Of a stretch of 64,000 nt of DNA, positions 38,484-47,848 are shown piece after piece (position 1 is the stretch's first letter; the number at the start of each line of letters is the position of its first letter). Source of the DNA: a virus; IMG/VR virus record IMGVR_UViG_3300031510_000007, positions 1 through 64,000 of that record; one strand, 5' to 3'. Under the pieces are notes generated by a model, which saw only the letters and a program-made list of their open reading frames with translations, did no database searches and had not been told where the DNA came from. A program made the translations under genes and the position numbers.

Positions 38484-39143
38484 TTATTCTCCAAATGTAG
38501 AGTTAGATTCAATTGCAATAAAATATTTTACATTGTCCGAAACGAAGCACGATAGCCCCTTTGATGATAAATTAACCATATAATCATTCGGCATTAGTTT
38601 TAGATTTTCAACTTTGAGATACATATTAAACGCATCTGATGTCGAACCAACAACGACACCATAACGGTCAGTTGTTGGATTTTTAGAGTTTACAGCCTCC
38701 AATACGATTTCACCATTGACCCCTGAAAAGGCAATCTCTGGTAAACCAAGCACAGAAGCAGCCTTGAGAACAGACTGCATATCACTCCAAGAAATATTCA
38801 CATTTACCTCACAAACAGGCATAGAGATATCTTTTTCTGGTGGTTGTAAAATCATAGAAACATCAGCAAGAGTATATTCAACTTTTTGCTTGTTCTCCAT
38901 GATATTGATTGATTTATCATTGAAAGCAATCTCAGGTGTTTCGAACAACGATACTGTTGCGAGAAAACGAGATAGGTCATAGATACCTGCTTCAGATGAA
39001 AAATCATCTTTACCGTTAGCAATAGCCATAATAGTCTTTTGAGGAGAAATTGTTCTCAATGCGCTACCAGGTTTGATAACGATAGAAGGATTAATAGAAG
39101 AGAAATTCTTCAAGATGTCCATAGTATATTCGTTTAGCTGCAT
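38484..39143 (-). CDS. 45: Sliding clamp (T4 gp45)
   Basis: 219 residues. SSINPSIVIKPGSALRTISP, LSRFLATVSLFETPEIAFND, ISWSDMQSVLKAASVLGLPE and KLMPNDYMVNLSSKGLSCFV follow the gp45 PCNA-like fold. It is the polymerase processivity factor and also the activator of late transcription with gp55. Confidence 0.94.
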   Translation of the reverse strand: MQLNEYTMDILKNFSSINPSIVIKPGSALRTISPQKTIMAIANGKDDFSSEAGIYDLSRFLATVSLFETPEIAFNDKSINIMENKQKVEYTLADVSMILQPPEKDISMPVCEVNVNISWSDMQSVLKAASVLGLPEIAFSGVNGEIVLEAVNSKNPTTDRYGVVVGSTSDAFNMYLKVENLKLMPNDYMVNLSSKGLSCFVSDNVKYFIAIESNSTFGE

Positions 39144-39157
39144 TATATAGATCTCCG

Positions 39158-40087
39158 TTATTTACGATTGCGCTTACGAGTAGCACGAGTAGTTTTAGCC
39201 TTTTGTCGTTCTTTATTTATATGAGTTTTTTTACCCTCTTTGTAGTATTTTTGGTTCGATTCGTCGCTTGCAGTAGGTGACGCACTAATAGCAGCCATTG
39301 CACCAAGGCTGCCACCGAAGATATATGAACCAACATGCTTGAGTTCCATCCAAGGACACATCCATACCTTCATACCAGCTTTACGAACATTCTGACAGAA
39401 CATATAGTCTTCTGATAGATAACGCTTCGTCTCTGGGTCAATGATACAGTCAAAGTAAGCCATAATCTCACGAGAGCCATCAAAAGCGTCTGTGCGAATA
39501 TGGTCTGGTAGATAGTGATATTCTGGATATGCCTCCTCATATTTCTCAAATGTATTACGAGGAATACACATGAAACCAGTACCAGCTTCTAGTACTTCTA
39601 CTGGTTGGTCAACACGAAACCCCGTGACTCCCTTTGCTGGATTGAACACGTAGTCGCCAACAAAGTTCTCAAGATTAAACGGATTCTCATCAGCATGGCC
39701 CATCTTCACTGCCTTAGCAATCTTTTCCCATGAGATAGATTTCTTAGGATATGGACCTGTGATGATATCTGTATTATCTGGATCAGCCATTTGCAACGCA
39801 AGCAAGGCAAACACATCGTTCGGCTGAAAGCCAATATCGCTATCAATGAACATCATATGAGTGCAATCACTACGCATGAACTCGTCCACACAGTAGTTTC
39901 TAGCACGAGTAACAAGAGATTCGTTGAATAGATAATAAAACTTCAGTTCAACACCATACTTGACTGCCGCCATACCAAGGTCGTTGGTAGATTTAGTGTA
40001 CATGCCAGCGCATTGACCGCCGTACATAGGTGTTGCAACGAACACCTTTGCTTTTCGTAACTCCTCAACTTGAATTTTTAGTTGCAT
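39158..40087 (-). CDS. GT-A type glycosyltransferase
   Basis: 309 residues from ATG 40087 (AAGGA upstream). KVFVATPMYGGQCAGMYTKS, ARNYCVDEFMRSDCTHMMFI, FIDSDIGFQPNDV (DxD metal/nucleotide-sugar site) and a later acidic segment EDYMFCQNVRKAGMKVWMCP fit GT2-like GT-A enzymes. Basic tail. It heads a group with two more glycosyltransferase-like genes, a Mom-like gene and a ParB-like gene. Confidence 0.88.
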   Translation of the reverse strand: MQLKIQVEELRKAKVFVATPMYGGQCAGMYTKSTNDLGMAAVKYGVELKFYYLFNESLVTRARNYCVDEFMRSDCTHMMFIDSDIGFQPNDVFALLALQMADPDNTDIITGPYPKKSISWEKIAKAVKMGHADENPFNLENFVGDYVFNPAKGVTGFRVDQPVEVLEAGTGFMCIPRNTFEKYEEAYPEYHYLPDHIRTDAFDGSREIMAYFDCIIDPETKRYLSEDYMFCQNVRKAGMKVWMCPWMELKHVGSYIFGGSLGAMAAISASPTASDESNQKYYKEGKKTHINKERQKAKTTRATRKRNRK

Positions 40088-40397
40088 AGGCATTCCTTTC
40101 ATTAGTATCATCTTTCGCTTCCCAAACGTTTAGATGATTGTTATCATGATCATGTAGAGCTATGATAGCATAGTGAATGACCTTTGTCAAGTCATTTCGC
40201 CAATCTTCCACACTTCCTTTATGCCCATATCGTTGAGCGTACTTCATAATATTACCAATACAAAAACCAGCACCATGACCACTATCTAAAATAAACTCAG
40301 TAGCTTGATACTTGTTCTGCGAATAATGCTGGCTGTAGGTAGAGTCTACATACTCTAAGATTTCTGCCAGCAGCTTGTCTTCACTATACTTATACAT
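40065..40397 (-). CDS. DUF3310-like protein
   Basis: 110 residues. ILDSGHGAGFCIGNIMKYAQ and RYGHKGSVEDWRNDLTKVIH then YAIIALH match the GNxxKYxxR...DLxKxxxY pattern of the DUF3310/SaV-like family found in many phages, sometimes linked to nucleotide kinases. Function unknown. It overlaps the glycosyltransferase gene start. Confidence 0.82.
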   Translation of the reverse strand: MYKYSEDKLLAEILEYVDSTYSQHYSQNKYQATEFILDSGHGAGFCIGNIMKYAQRYGHKGSVEDWRNDLTKVIHYAIIALHDHDNNHLNVWEAKDDTNERNAYATKNSS

Positions 40398-40414
40398 CGC
40401 CTCTACCTCTAGCT

Positions 40415-40792
40415 TTACGAAACCCCATTATATATCATTCTCTTCAACTCTGGTTTACGATAATTCGGACCCTTGAGAACTTTGCCGTCCTCACGATAGA
40501 TAGGCTTTCCGTCAATTCCTAATTTACTCATATTACTATTATGCACTTCTTCGAGGCATTTGTCAAGATCAATTCCAAAAGAATGTCCAGCACCATATAC
40601 AACGTATAAAATATCAGTCAGAGCATCTGCAACCTCAACGATATTTCTATCGTCTAATGCTTCACGAAGCTCTATAACTTCTTCTTCAATCAATGCATAG
40701 CGTAGTTCAGCAACAGAAGACCACTGTGGTTCAGTCTCAACATTTTGACCAAACGCATCCATAAACTCTTCTACTTTTTCAAAGTTAGTCAT
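40415..40792 (-). CDS. mazG: MazG-like nucleotide pyrophosphohydrolase
   Basis: 125 residues. ALIEEEVIELREALDDRNIV, EVADALTDILYVVYGAGHSF and DLDKCLEEVHNSNMSKLG are the EExxE and ExxD metal-binding motifs of MazG-like all-alpha NTP pyrophosphatases. The family removes non-canonical NTPs, and MazG of cyanophages has been implicated in nucleotide recycling. It sits in the modification island. Confidence 0.9.
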   Translation of the reverse strand: MTNFEKVEEFMDAFGQNVETEPQWSSVAELRYALIEEEVIELREALDDRNIVEVADALTDILYVVYGAGHSFGIDLDKCLEEVHNSNMSKLGIDGKPIYREDGKVLKGPNYRKPELKRMIYNGVS

Positions 40793-40795
40793 ACA

Positions 40796-41710
40796 TTATT
40801 CTCCATAATTTTCAATAAGAATCATACCATAGTTATTCGTTTCGGAAAGCATTTTCATATCAGGTTTGTAGCGTAGTTTATTCTTTTTGAAAGGCCCATA
40901 ATCAACATGATGATGCCAACGACCATATTTCCAAGAAATACGAGCAACGTCTGGATGCATTTTAACGAGCATCTCTGATTTGTTCACTGTACCTACAGCG
41001 TTATAACCAATATTCTTCATATCTTCAGCTTTATCTAAAACTTCAGTGCCTAATTCTTTATGATAGAATTCCTCAGTGTTGCCACCCTTCACAGTTTGAG
41101 TGGCTGCTTTGCCTTGAAGAAAGGAATTGAATTGAATAGTACAATCGCCATCCTTTAGCACACGAAGAGATAGGTCAGTATCTTCATTATAACGACCACG
41201 CCAACGATGCTTGCACTCATTATCAATGAGCAAGCAAGAATAGATACGAGTGTTTGTAACAAAGGGCGGATAATGCTGATTTGGAGCAATAAAAAAACGA
41301 TACTGAAAACCAGACACTGGAACATTCTCAAAACGATCTATAAAGTCTTCTGCTGCTTTGAAGATAGCGCCACTGCCGACACGAATACGTTTGTTCTTAT
41401 GTAGTCTGTAGAAGTCGGCAATATTATCATCCATTACCCAATGCTTTTCAGCACCAATAGAGATAGCATGATCCCAGCACCAGTTTCTTGCTCTGCCTGG
41501 TCCATCACCATGATTGCTGAATGGGGCAACAAGTAAGGTTACCCATTCACGAATATTGAAATTATCTAACGCTTTCTCATAATTATCTAAATCTTGTGGC
41601 TCAATCGCAATATAATGTGGTACACCGATCTTACATAAAGACCTTGAGGTACCCATAGATTCGTGTCTGCCTTTAGAAACAATATAAACTGGCTGTTCAG
41701 GATTAGTCAT
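40796..41710 (-). CDS. Glycosyltransferase, TET-associated (TAGT)-like
   Basis: 304 residues. VSKGRHESMGTSRSL, PGRARNWCWDHAISIGAEKH, VMDDNIADFYR and RGRYNEDTDLSLRVLKDGDC resemble the TET/JBP-associated glycosyltransferases described in phages (recalled as TAGT), which are proposed to glycosylate oxidised or modified bases in DNA. GT-A acidic triad VMDDN is present. No TET/JBP gene is in this window. Confidence 0.78.
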   Translation of the reverse strand: MTNPEQPVYIVSKGRHESMGTSRSLCKIGVPHYIAIEPQDLDNYEKALDNFNIREWVTLLVAPFSNHGDGPGRARNWCWDHAISIGAEKHWVMDDNIADFYRLHKNKRIRVGSGAIFKAAEDFIDRFENVPVSGFQYRFFIAPNQHYPPFVTNTRIYSCLLIDNECKHRWRGRYNEDTDLSLRVLKDGDCTIQFNSFLQGKAATQTVKGGNTEEFYHKELGTEVLDKAEDMKNIGYNAVGTVNKSEMLVKMHPDVARISWKYGRWHHHVDYGPFKKNKLRYKPDMKMLSETNNYGMILIENYGE

Positions 41711-42563
41711 TCAAAAAGTTCTCCAGATTATTACCACGTTTAGAGTATGCTTTGTTCCAGTGACATCTCCATTTGCCAAAATCACGAAAGCCACCATCCT
41801 CTCTCTTTACATTACCAACAGTTATATCTTTGTAAACGATTTCAAACAAGCCAGGAAACATTTTCGCTATAGTTTCGTGGTCTCTTTGCGTATCTTCGAC
41901 AGTCTGTTCATCCCATATGACAGATTTCATAGTCTTATTATTAACACTTTTGTTCACAAAACAAAACTCTTGGCTTACTCTGTTGCTGAATCCTCGTGTG
42001 AGTAGAGATAGAAGAAATACGATATCTTCGCCGACTTTGACCTCAGTTAGTTTTAAATCGGGCAACACATGAGCAAAGTCCTTTCCGTTAATCCAATATT
42101 GACTGCCCAAAGAAACGTTCGTTGAATAGGCTTTAATCCTAGGAGGATGTTCAATGTGACTGCATCCACACACAGTAACATCATCTTCTAGCCAAGAAGA
42201 ATACATTTCAAACATCTCTAAAATATCATCAGGTGTGCATTTGCGTTTAGACTTTTTCATACTAGAGATGTCAGACCAATATTTAGTATTACGACGATAA
42301 AAAGTGATATCATCATCTAGTAGAGCGTATTTCATATCCTTAGCTTCATTGTAGATTATGTTGCGTGTCTCAGATATTGCTCTAGGATGCTCTAATGTAA
42401 TATACTCTGGTAGAACCAAATAGTCAACATTAAAATCGTATTTTTCTCGTTCCCACGACTGAACAACGAACACTACCTGACGTTTGAGTTCATCAGGTAG
42501 AGCATTGTATGTGATTTGATTGTCAATTCGATTCACAGTGGGAATGAATATCTTATCCATCAT
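41703..42563 (-). CDS. Glycosyltransferase-like protein (286 aa)
   Basis: 286 residues. FIPTVNRIDNQITYNALPDE, ETRNIIYNEAKDMKYALLDD and DDDITFYRRN (acidic triad) plus VGEDIVFLLSLLTRGFSNR suggest a second GT-A/TAGT-like enzyme with the SETRN...LDDD arrangement seen in 40796-41710. Substrate unknown; it is probably part of the same base-modification route. Confidence 0.75.
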   Translation of the reverse strand: MMDKIFIPTVNRIDNQITYNALPDELKRQVVFVVQSWEREKYDFNVDYLVLPEYITLEHPRAISETRNIIYNEAKDMKYALLDDDITFYRRNTKYWSDISSMKKSKRKCTPDDILEMFEMYSSWLEDDVTVCGCSHIEHPPRIKAYSTNVSLGSQYWINGKDFAHVLPDLKLTEVKVGEDIVFLLSLLTRGFSNRVSQEFCFVNKSVNNKTMKSVIWDEQTVEDTQRDHETIAKMFPGLFEIVYKDITVGNVKREDGGFRDFGKWRCHWNKAYSKRGNNLENFLND

Positions 42564-42916
42564 TCTTCTTCTATCCAGCGTAATAGAGAGTTAGCTGTCT
42601 TATCTAGTTTTGGATGCCAGATTACTGGGTTGTTTTTAGATTTAACTGATGGGTATTGTCCGATCAATTCGCAGAACTCGTTGTAGTCTTCTTCATTTCT
42701 AAAATGAACGTAGATAGTTTTGAACTTACCGTCTTTATTAACAGCATTCTCGAACTCGGGCATGCCTTGCCAGTGCTTTTTCCAATAATTTGGATGCGAA
42801 GTTTCAACGTCTGAAATGTCATCAACGAAGTCTTCAAGTGTTGATTCTTTTGACTCAACTTTCTCAGACATTTCTTTCATATAGTTATCGTAATCTCCAC
42901 TTTCTTTTACTGTCAT
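42560..42916 (-). CDS. Hypothetical protein of the modification island (118 aa)
   Basis: Starts MTVKESGDYDNYMKEMSEKV at ATG 42916 (GGAG upstream). The C-terminal part, HPNYWKKHWQGMPEFENAVN, YVHFRNEEDYNEFCELIGQY and NPVIWHPKLDKTANSLLRWI, is a small alpha-beta domain recalled in phage DNA-modification neighbourhoods. Function unknown. Confidence 0.7.
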   Translation of the reverse strand: MTVKESGDYDNYMKEMSEKVESKESTLEDFVDDISDVETSHPNYWKKHWQGMPEFENAVNKDGKFKTIYVHFRNEEDYNEFCELIGQYPSVKSKNNPVIWHPKLDKTANSLLRWIEEE

Positions 42917-42928
42917 TATCATCTCCAA

Positions 42929-43861
42929 TTAGAAAAAACTTTCAAGTGTTACTTTTTTATTCTTATTGTATTTCATGTTTTCAACTTCTAAATTGAAATC
43001 AGGCATAGGTATGTTTTTCTTATTTGCTCTATCGGTTATGTCATACCAAATTAGATCAACGTCTTTTGGGTAAGATTGGTGGAACCAATCGAAAGTCGTC
43101 TTACCTATACCAGCGTCTTTTTTCGAATCTGGCATAGGTTTTAAATATTTCTTGGCAGTCTTATTGAGAGGATAGATGTATCGAAACATATAGCCAGAAA
43201 TACGTTTAATACCTTTCTTTTGCATGAAATCGGACGTTAACCAAAACACTTGTTCTGGTCGTTTGAGTTTATCCCATCTGCCATCATTCTTTTCTTTTAA
43301 GAACAAAGCGTTTTCTTTACATAGTTCTTTGGATGTTCTAGGATGCAATTTCTCACCATTTTCCATGAGATATACATCTGTAAAATATTTATTGCCAAAA
43401 TAAAAGTTGGATGCTTGATATACATAACCACATTTCCCCATGATGCCGTCTGCCATCGTGTATAGAAAAAGACACTTCGGATGATTCTCTTTTAACCAGC
43501 GAATAGTGGCAGACAACATTTGTGATTCTGAATTCCTAGGCATAGCGTCTGTCATACACATTTTACCAATCTCAAAATAGTAATTAGAAATCGGATGTAT
43601 ATACTTTCCATCCTCAGTTTTCTCATTGACTTCATCTTTGAAACCAACAAACATTTTTTTAAATGTATCTCTTGGTCTTGTACCCCATCCAAGAGTCAAC
43701 GCACCTACCAAAGCACTATCTAGATAAAAACCTAAATAGTGCTTTGTGATCGCAGGCATGACAGGAGAGTAATGATGATTTTCTACGAACTGAACAGCAA
43801 CATGTTTATTAAGTTCTTTTACTTCAAACTTTACTTTTATGGTGCCTGTCTTATTTCTCAT
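42929..43861 (-). CDS. Mom-like GNAT protein
   Basis: 310 residues. VENHHYSPVMPAITKHYLGF, LVGALTLGWGTRPRDT, EIGKMCMTDAMPRNSESQML and TMADGIMGKCGYVYQASNFY follow the order seen in phage Mu Mom-type acyltransferases, which modify adenines in DNA and protect it from restriction. It lies between the ParB-like gene and the glycosyltransferases, supporting a modification role. Biochemistry is inferred. Confidence 0.75.
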   Translation of the reverse strand: MRNKTGTIKVKFEVKELNKHVAVQFVENHHYSPVMPAITKHYLGFYLDSALVGALTLGWGTRPRDTFKKMFVGFKDEVNEKTEDGKYIHPISNYYFEIGKMCMTDAMPRNSESQMLSATIRWLKENHPKCLFLYTMADGIMGKCGYVYQASNFYFGNKYFTDVYLMENGEKLHPRTSKELCKENALFLKEKNDGRWDKLKRPEQVFWLTSDFMQKKGIKRISGYMFRYIYPLNKTAKKYLKPMPDSKKDAGIGKTTFDWFHQSYPKDVDLIWYDITDRANKKNIPMPDFNLEVENMKYNKNKKVTLESFF

Positions 43862-43929
43862 GTTATGAATAGTTTACCTTGATGATCAACCGCTTACCTT
43901 CCTTCGAAATGTTTTTCTGATTGTGTCTA

Positions 43930-43958
43930 ATAATAGCACACGGAAAGGAGTGTGTCAA
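43930..43958 (-). promoter_or_regulatory. Promoter for the Mom-like gene, spacer hairpin
   Basis: TTGACA (43958-43953), 17 bp, TATTAT (43935-43930). The spacer holds the inverted repeat CACAC-N8-GTGTG, which could be an operator. Confidence 0.65.
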
Positions 43959-43963
43959 GTGCT

Positions 43964-45157
43964 TTATGCCGCAACCTCAAGTGCTTTGTCAATTTCCATG
44001 AAGTCAGTTCTCTCAGCCTTCTTCTTTTTCTTTGGAAGATTAGCAATTACCTTCTCATATGGAATCAACCTACCACCATATACTTCCTGTTCACCCACTA
44101 GCTGTGGAATACACCCCTCAATTGTCCAAGGACGATACTCTGGAATGTTATCTTTGATAAACGGGTCAAGGACGGGCATCACGACTCTTACCAAATTAAA
44201 GCAGTTCTGATAAGCAGTCTCTATTGCATCAACAAAGGTTTGAGTGTTTTTCTTGATATCGGCAGGTTTGCGCTTCTTGCTATAGAGGATGATTCGCACT
44301 GGGTCAGTGCGTTGTATCTTTATACATGCAGGAACAATAGCGTCTGCCATAAGACGGTCTGCATATCGCATGTTATCAACACATACAACAAATAGATTTT
44401 TATCAAAGTTACCATTAGAATCTTTCAATTTGTACCTATTTTCCTGTGCCCATGCATCTGCCTTGGGGTTATCCATGAATATAGATAGTTCGTAAGGTGC
44501 ATTTCCCAACTCAACAATCTTATTGAGAATTTCCTTTTGTGTGCTTGCTGATAGAAACCGTTCCTTATAATTCATGCGGTCTTCTAACCAAGTGAGTGCA
44601 GAGGCTCTGTCTCCATCAATGATCCCTTCCTTGATAAATTTTACACCTGTCTGGATGTAGTCATCTTTCTTATTAGTCCGTACACTACCAATAAGGTTAT
44701 TTGCCTTCTGTGCTGCTTCTATGAGGTATTGGTACACTTCTTCATCAGTGAGTCCTTCATCTGGCGTATACACTGCAATGGGAATAAATTTAGCACCACG
44801 TTCAATCGCACCACGAAAACGGCGGCGACCATTGATTGCTTCAATATTTCCATCCTCAGTTTCCATAAACTGTGGTGGTGGACCCTGTTTAGTATCCCAA
44901 TCAAGACGAGTATAGGAATCCTGCATCTCGTTACTCGCTTCTGCTTCGCCATCATCGAAACGAATATTGTACTGTTCTAGATTTTTGTAAAAAGTGCTGG
45001 TGGTGTTGTATTGCCTGATATCCAAAATATAGATATACTGGAACGTAAAGCCAGTATATTTTGGCATTTCCATATCTAGATAGTTTGTGAGGTCTATTGT
45101 GGAATTTGCATCATTGAATGATGGAATTCGGGTGTCTCCGATAAATCGGTTCTTCAT
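43964..45157 (-). CDS. ParB-like (Srx-fold) protein
   Basis: 397 residues. The N-terminal third contains IEAINGRRRFRGAIERGAKF followed by IPIAVYT, the NGxxR...A...G motif of ParB/sulfiredoxin-fold nucleotidase domains. The remaining helical region (EVYQYLIEAAQKANNLIGSV, KIQRTDPVRIILYSKK) is not assigned. ParB-like domains occur with phage base-modification enzymes. It has a late box 90 bp upstream. Confidence 0.75.
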   Translation of the reverse strand: MKNRFIGDTRIPSFNDANSTIDLTNYLDMEMPKYTGFTFQYIYILDIRQYNTTSTFYKNLEQYNIRFDDGEAEASNEMQDSYTRLDWDTKQGPPPQFMETEDGNIEAINGRRRFRGAIERGAKFIPIAVYTPDEGLTDEEVYQYLIEAAQKANNLIGSVRTNKKDDYIQTGVKFIKEGIIDGDRASALTWLEDRMNYKERFLSASTQKEILNKIVELGNAPYELSIFMDNPKADAWAQENRYKLKDSNGNFDKNLFVVCVDNMRYADRLMADAIVPACIKIQRTDPVRIILYSKKRKPADIKKNTQTFVDAIETAYQNCFNLVRVVMPVLDPFIKDNIPEYRPWTIEGCIPQLVGEQEVYGGRLIPYEKVIANLPKKKKKAERTDFMEIDKALEVAA

Positions 45158-45245
45158 GGTCTTTCTCCTTTTGCACCGCCAAAATTAGCGTTGTGCTACA
45201 CTCCGTGATTGCAACTAGGCTGGGGAATGTAGTTATTTAACTTCT

Positions 45246-45253
45246 TATTTATA
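45246..45253 (-). promoter_or_regulatory. T4-type late promoter for the ParB-like gene
   Basis: TATAAATA on the minus strand, directly after an ACACATT/AATGTGT inverted repeat at 45254-45274 (loop gaat). The leader to ATG 45157 is about 80 nt and ends in AAGGAGAAAGACC. Confidence 0.68.
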
Positions 45254-45283
45254 ACACATTATTCAATGTGTGTCTAGAGGTTT

Positions 45284-47776
45284 TTAGAAAAAACTTTCAA
45301 GCGTCGATTGCTCTTCAACTGTCCATCCGACAGCATCAAGAATCAAACGAATCGGCTCAACAAACGTTTTACCATACTGCATATCATAGTCGATAAAACG
45401 GTGTAAGTCAAACTCTTTTGGTAAAATATCTGGGAATGAGATGACATTTTCACGAATGGGATTAGGCATCTTCAGATAGATGAACTTAATCTTCTCGCCG
45501 TTCTTGATTTCACCAAGACGATTGTTCAGACGATGCTGTTTCAACAGATGATTGTATAGCAGAGAGCCTCGAACATGGATGGGCGTGCCCTTACCGTATA
45601 TAGCCTTTGCATCAGCGTTCTTTTTTATATCGCTCACACCACGAGGAAACGCAATGTCTTCTGGGTTCTGGCTTGAAAACTCTTTACGGAAGTCAGCAAT
45701 GAATGTCTGAATATCTTTGTTAGTACCAGACATAATCAACTCGAATGCTTCTTTGAAACGGTCACGGCAAATCTGAGGCGTTGAAGACTTGATAGCCTCA
45801 ATGCCCATAATCTTCATCTTGGGTTCAGCGTACTGGACGCCCTCATTGTTATGAACGTTCAGAATGTAGCGCTTCTTAGCAGTCCACACGCCACGATCAG
45901 CAATCGCTTCTCGACCCATGACCATGCGATTTTCATAGCCACCCATCTGCTTGTAGAGTTTGTCAAACGATTTTGTGATTACAGGCTCAATCGCTTGAGA
46001 GCAGACTTTATCGAGATATTTTACAGTGTCTTCTTTGCTGTTATTTGGGTAGGTCTTCTCTACCAAATCTTTCATATTGAGATAGACAGAATCAGTGTCA
46101 ATGGCAATCACATAATCTTTATCTGTTTTCAAAACATTGTTGAGATATTTGTTGATAGACTTCTCAGCGCTTAGAACAGACAGTTGACCAGAGAGCGTGA
46201 TGCCTTCAGCGATGCGCATATCAAAGTAACGGAAGTATTGATTACCTAGCGCACCATAAAGAGAATTTAAGAGAATTTTAATTGCCATCTGCTGGTTCTC
46301 ATATCGATTGACGTCACGCTCAACCTCATATGACTTGCCAAACTTCTCAAGTTTCTTCTGTGCTTCAATCATCTTGCTCTTTACTTCAACACGTTCAGAG
46401 TAGTATGCTGTAACGATAGAAGGTAGAACACCACGATGGTTTGTACGAAAATATGTGCCGTTAGCTGCCATTGCATAGTCAGTATCGTTTACGACTTCAC
46501 CAGACAGACACTTGCTGACAGAAGCATTGAAGTTTCTATCGTTCTCAACGATTGTCTCAGGCGACATATTGTATTGCACAATGAGATTAGGATACAGAGA
46601 GTTCAAGTCAAATGAGCATACCCAATCGTGCATACCCACTTGTGGGTCTTTCACATAACCACCAGGATAGTCGCTCTTCATCTTTCCTGCATAGGGTAGA
46701 ATGGCAATCTTCTTTTGACAGAGGTTGCGATAGATAATCGTGTCCCAGATGCCAGTTGTGCCGAATGTATCATTGTAGTTGACGCCAGCTTTATAAGCAA
46801 TCGTCATCGCAAGTACAATCAGCCCCATCTTGTCTTCAAGACGGTCTACAAGTTGAACGTCTTTGATATTGTAATCAATAAATTTCTGATGATCTTCTTT
46901 GTAAAGCGTGTATAGATTGCCATATTCTTCATAAGACAACTTACGCTCACCAAGTACGACATAAGCAATGTGGTCTAGTCGATAAGATGCTTGTGTGCCA
47001 TATGAATAGCCAAACTTCTGAAACAAGTCCAGATAGTCTAGTTGAGAGATGCCAGTCATCTCATACGTATTCATTTCTTTCATCTTGTAGCGAACAGACT
47101 TTTGCTCAACCATTTCCCATGGAGACATTTTCTTTGTTAGCTTTTCGCCAATCACACGATGCATACGATTGATGATGTATGGCACATCGAAGAATCGAAC
47201 GTTCCAACCCGTGACAACATCTGGCTTCAGATTTGACCAGAACAGCAAAAACTTCTCAAGTAATTCCTTCTCATCACGACAGTACATATACTGAACTTTA
47301 GAAACAATCGACTTTGATGTATCATATTCGCCGAGACCCCAGACATAGTAGTTCTCATCTTTGTTAGACTTGAGAGCAATAGAGATTACTGGGTGATTTG
47401 CTTGGTCTGGCTCTGGGAAGCCCTCGTCAGATGCGACTTCAATATCAATATTCACAATGTTGACTAGATTTGAATCAAACTCGACCTCATCAGGCCAGCG
47501 TTCTTGAATGTATTGACTAATATATTTTGTGTTGCCATAGACGTTGAACCCATCGACACCGGTGTACATCTCCATGAACTGCTTTGCTTCACGCATAGAG
47601 TCGAACTTCATGGGTTCTACGTTGACGCCATCAAGGGCTTTCCAGTCGCTCTCATTCTGCGATTGAGCATAGAGTGTGGGCTGAAACTTAATCTTCTGCT
47701 GAATGGGCGACCCGTTACGATACCCACGATATAGAAGGTTCTGACCGTAACGTGAGACATTTGTATAGAAGTTCAT
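45284..47776 (-). CDS. 43: DNA polymerase (T4 gp43-like, family B)
   Basis: 830 residues from ATG 47776 (GGAG, spacing 6). The exonuclease motifs are NIDIEVASDEGF and GWNVRFFDVPYI. The polymerase motifs are SLYPNLIVQYN, ILLNSLYGALGN and AIDTDSVYLNM. It replicates the phage genome with gp44/62/45. It is slightly shorter than T4 gp43 (898). It has its own perfect promoter. Confidence 0.96.
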   Translation of the reverse strand: MNFYTNVSRYGQNLLYRGYRNGSPIQQKIKFQPTLYAQSQNESDWKALDGVNVEPMKFDSMREAKQFMEMYTGVDGFNVYGNTKYISQYIQERWPDEVEFDSNLVNIVNIDIEVASDEGFPEPDQANHPVISIALKSNKDENYYVWGLGEYDTSKSIVSKVQYMYCRDEKELLEKFLLFWSNLKPDVVTGWNVRFFDVPYIINRMHRVIGEKLTKKMSPWEMVEQKSVRYKMKEMNTYEMTGISQLDYLDLFQKFGYSYGTQASYRLDHIAYVVLGERKLSYEEYGNLYTLYKEDHQKFIDYNIKDVQLVDRLEDKMGLIVLAMTIAYKAGVNYNDTFGTTGIWDTIIYRNLCQKKIAILPYAGKMKSDYPGGYVKDPQVGMHDWVCSFDLNSLYPNLIVQYNMSPETIVENDRNFNASVSKCLSGEVVNDTDYAMAANGTYFRTNHRGVLPSIVTAYYSERVEVKSKMIEAQKKLEKFGKSYEVERDVNRYENQQMAIKILLNSLYGALGNQYFRYFDMRIAEGITLSGQLSVLSAEKSINKYLNNVLKTDKDYVIAIDTDSVYLNMKDLVEKTYPNNSKEDTVKYLDKVCSQAIEPVITKSFDKLYKQMGGYENRMVMGREAIADRGVWTAKKRYILNVHNNEGVQYAEPKMKIMGIEAIKSSTPQICRDRFKEAFELIMSGTNKDIQTFIADFRKEFSSQNPEDIAFPRGVSDIKKNADAKAIYGKGTPIHVRGSLLYNHLLKQHRLNNRLGEIKNGEKIKFIYLKMPNPIRENVISFPDILPKEFDLHRFIDYDMQYGKTFVEPIRLILDAVGWTVEEQSTLESFF

Positions 47777-47799
47777 GCATATCTCCAAAGTGAATAGAC

Positions 47800-47828
47800 A
47801 TTATATCTCATATTCAGAGGTATGTCAA
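47800..47828 (-). promoter_or_regulatory. Perfect consensus promoter for gene 43
   Basis: TTGACA (47828-47823), 17 bp, TATAAT (47805-47800) on the minus strand. Confidence 0.8.
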
Positions 47829-47848
47829 GCTAAAAGCTTTTTCAACAT

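Noticed and set aside
39205-39216. Late-box-like TATAAATA inside the glycosyltransferase gene
   Set aside because: Inside a coding region encoding HINK with no gene start nearby; probably chance in A+T-rich DNA.
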